This document shows positions 5,015-5,435 of a stretch of DNA of 5,435 nt, one piece after another. The notes beneath the pieces were generated by a model. The model saw nothing but the letters and a program-made list of their open reading frames with translations, had not been told where the DNA came from and did no database searches. Positions within the stretch are counted from its first letter, which is position 1. The number at the start of each line of letters is the position of its first letter. A program made the translations under genes and the position numbers. The DNA lies in NCBI GenBank assembly GCA_945283395.1, contig CALYQH010000103.1, positions 1 through 5,435 on the forward strand. Direction: 5' to 3'. This DNA is from an uncultured Ventosimonas sp. (lineage in GTDB: Bacteria > Pseudomonadota > Gammaproteobacteria > Pseudomonadales > Pseudomonadaceae).

Positions 5015-5435
5015 TATCTTGCTCACTGCGTTCTTTAGCTAATTTCTTATTAGCTTCAGCTTGTTGTTTTTCTAATTTTCTTTCAGCCTTAGCCTTTTCT
5101 TTTGCAGCTTGCGCTTTTTCTTTGTCGGCTTGGCGTTGTTGTTGCCATTTTTCCTTAAGACTAGGTTGTTGTTCAGCCTGTTGCTTTTTAGCTTCTAAGC
5201 TTTGTTTATCGGTTGCTATTTTTTGTTTAAGCTCGCTACTTTCTTGTTGAAGACGTTCTTTAGCAGAAGGGCCGTTAGTATATTGTTGTTTCTTTTCAGC
5301 TATTTTTTCTTTGTCGGCTGCTAATTTGTCTTTTAATACTTGACGTTGTTGTTGTAATTCTTCTTTTAAAGGAACCTGTTCAGTATCAGTAGAGACTTCC
5401 TGAGCGTAAATACTGGTTGTAGCAAAGGACAGTAG
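5001..5435 (-). CDS. Exported Lys/Gln/Glu-rich coiled-coil-like repeat protein (5' end outside window)
   Basis: The frame enters from the window edge and runs 144 codons to TAA at 5001-5003; the start codon and first residues are missing. It opens with LLSFATTSIYA then QEV, the end of a Sec signal peptide with likely signal peptidase I cleavage after Ala11, so the mature protein should be periplasmic or secreted. The rest is low-complexity, almost all K, E, Q, A, L and R, predicted as long helix or coiled coil. It is organised in units beginning at Pro22, Pro56 and Pro91, each with a KE-x-x-QQ start; units one and two also share an LK-x-K-x-A-x-DK segment ending in KKQQ, spaced exactly 35 residues apart. 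No enzymatic motif or known family is recognised. Possible roles include a structural or metal/stress-related periplasmic protein, but nothing here shows which. The reading frame probably once continued to 4943 (see the tail feature). Existence is well supported; function is unknown. Confidence 0.75.
   Translation of the reverse strand, partial: LLSFATTSIYAQEVSTDTEQVPLKEELQQQRQVLKDKLAADKEKIAEKKQQYTNGPSAKERLQQESSELKQKIATDKQSLEAKKQQAEQQPSLKEKWQQQRQADKEKAQAAKEKAKAERKLEKQQAEANKKLAKERSEQDKKSD
5061..5372 (-). repeat. Three proline-punctuated repeats of about 35 residues within the exported protein
   Basis: The units correspond to 5271-5372, 5166-5270 and about 5061-5165 (residues 22-55, 56-90, 91-125). 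Aligned starts are PLKEELQQ, PSAKERLQQ and PSLKEKWQQ. The second half is conserved between units one and two (LKDKLAADK against LKQKIATDK, both ending KKQQ) and has drifted to an A/K-rich helix in unit three. The pattern suggests internal duplication, with each proline capping a helix. Confidence 0.6.

Noticed and set aside
5010..5020. Programmed -1 frameshifting as in dnaX
   Set aside because: The site is U AAA AAG with only five A, not A AAA AAG, and the downstream tail needs a +1 shift, not -1.

Overview
The window is an AT-rich stretch from what looks like a low-GC gammaproteobacterium. The clues are Shine-Dalgarno-led genes, sigma70-type promoters, a long-form LOG-family protein, a Sec-exported lysine/glutamine-rich protein, and a glycosyltransferase array of the lipo-oligosaccharide or capsule type. 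I cannot name the genus from sequence alone. Every gene reads on the minus strand, so transcription runs from high to low coordinates.

In transcription order: (1) 4943-5435 holds the 3' part of a gene for an exported, coiled-coil-like protein built from proline-punctuated repeats of about 35 residues. Its last 22 or so codons are displaced by an apparent single-base frameshift. A G.U-containing hairpin at 4907-4930 closes this unit. (2) A good sigma70-like promoter (4862-4890) precedes a 357-residue LOG-family phosphoribohydrolase-like gene (3749-4822). (3) A second, better promoter (3651-3678) opens a glycosyltransferase cluster: GT-C (2644-3597), GT-B (1590-2549), a broken unrelated glycosyltransferase pseudogene (1104-1580, with eroded sequence beyond it) and GT-A (50-1006).

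GT-A, GT-B and GT-C are paralogous family 2 enzymes of 317-319 residues. GT-A and GT-B are recent duplicates that flank the pseudogene; GT-C is more distant. They probably add successive sugars to a surface glycan, but donor, acceptor and linkage cannot be read from the sequence. The pseudogene has an in-frame TAG where relatives, from memory, carry a Tyr after the DDD motif, and it has lost its C-terminal part. Together this looks like a glycan locus evolving by duplication, divergence and gene decay.

I see no tRNA, rRNA, CRISPR array, insertion sequence or attachment site, and no convincing plus-strand gene. The most interesting points are the duplicated and diverging array, A8 tracts in all three intact GT genes, the decaying GT between two sister genes, a 36-bp hairpin inside the decayed region, and the frameshifted repeat protein. 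I found no clear evidence for a wholly new biological system.
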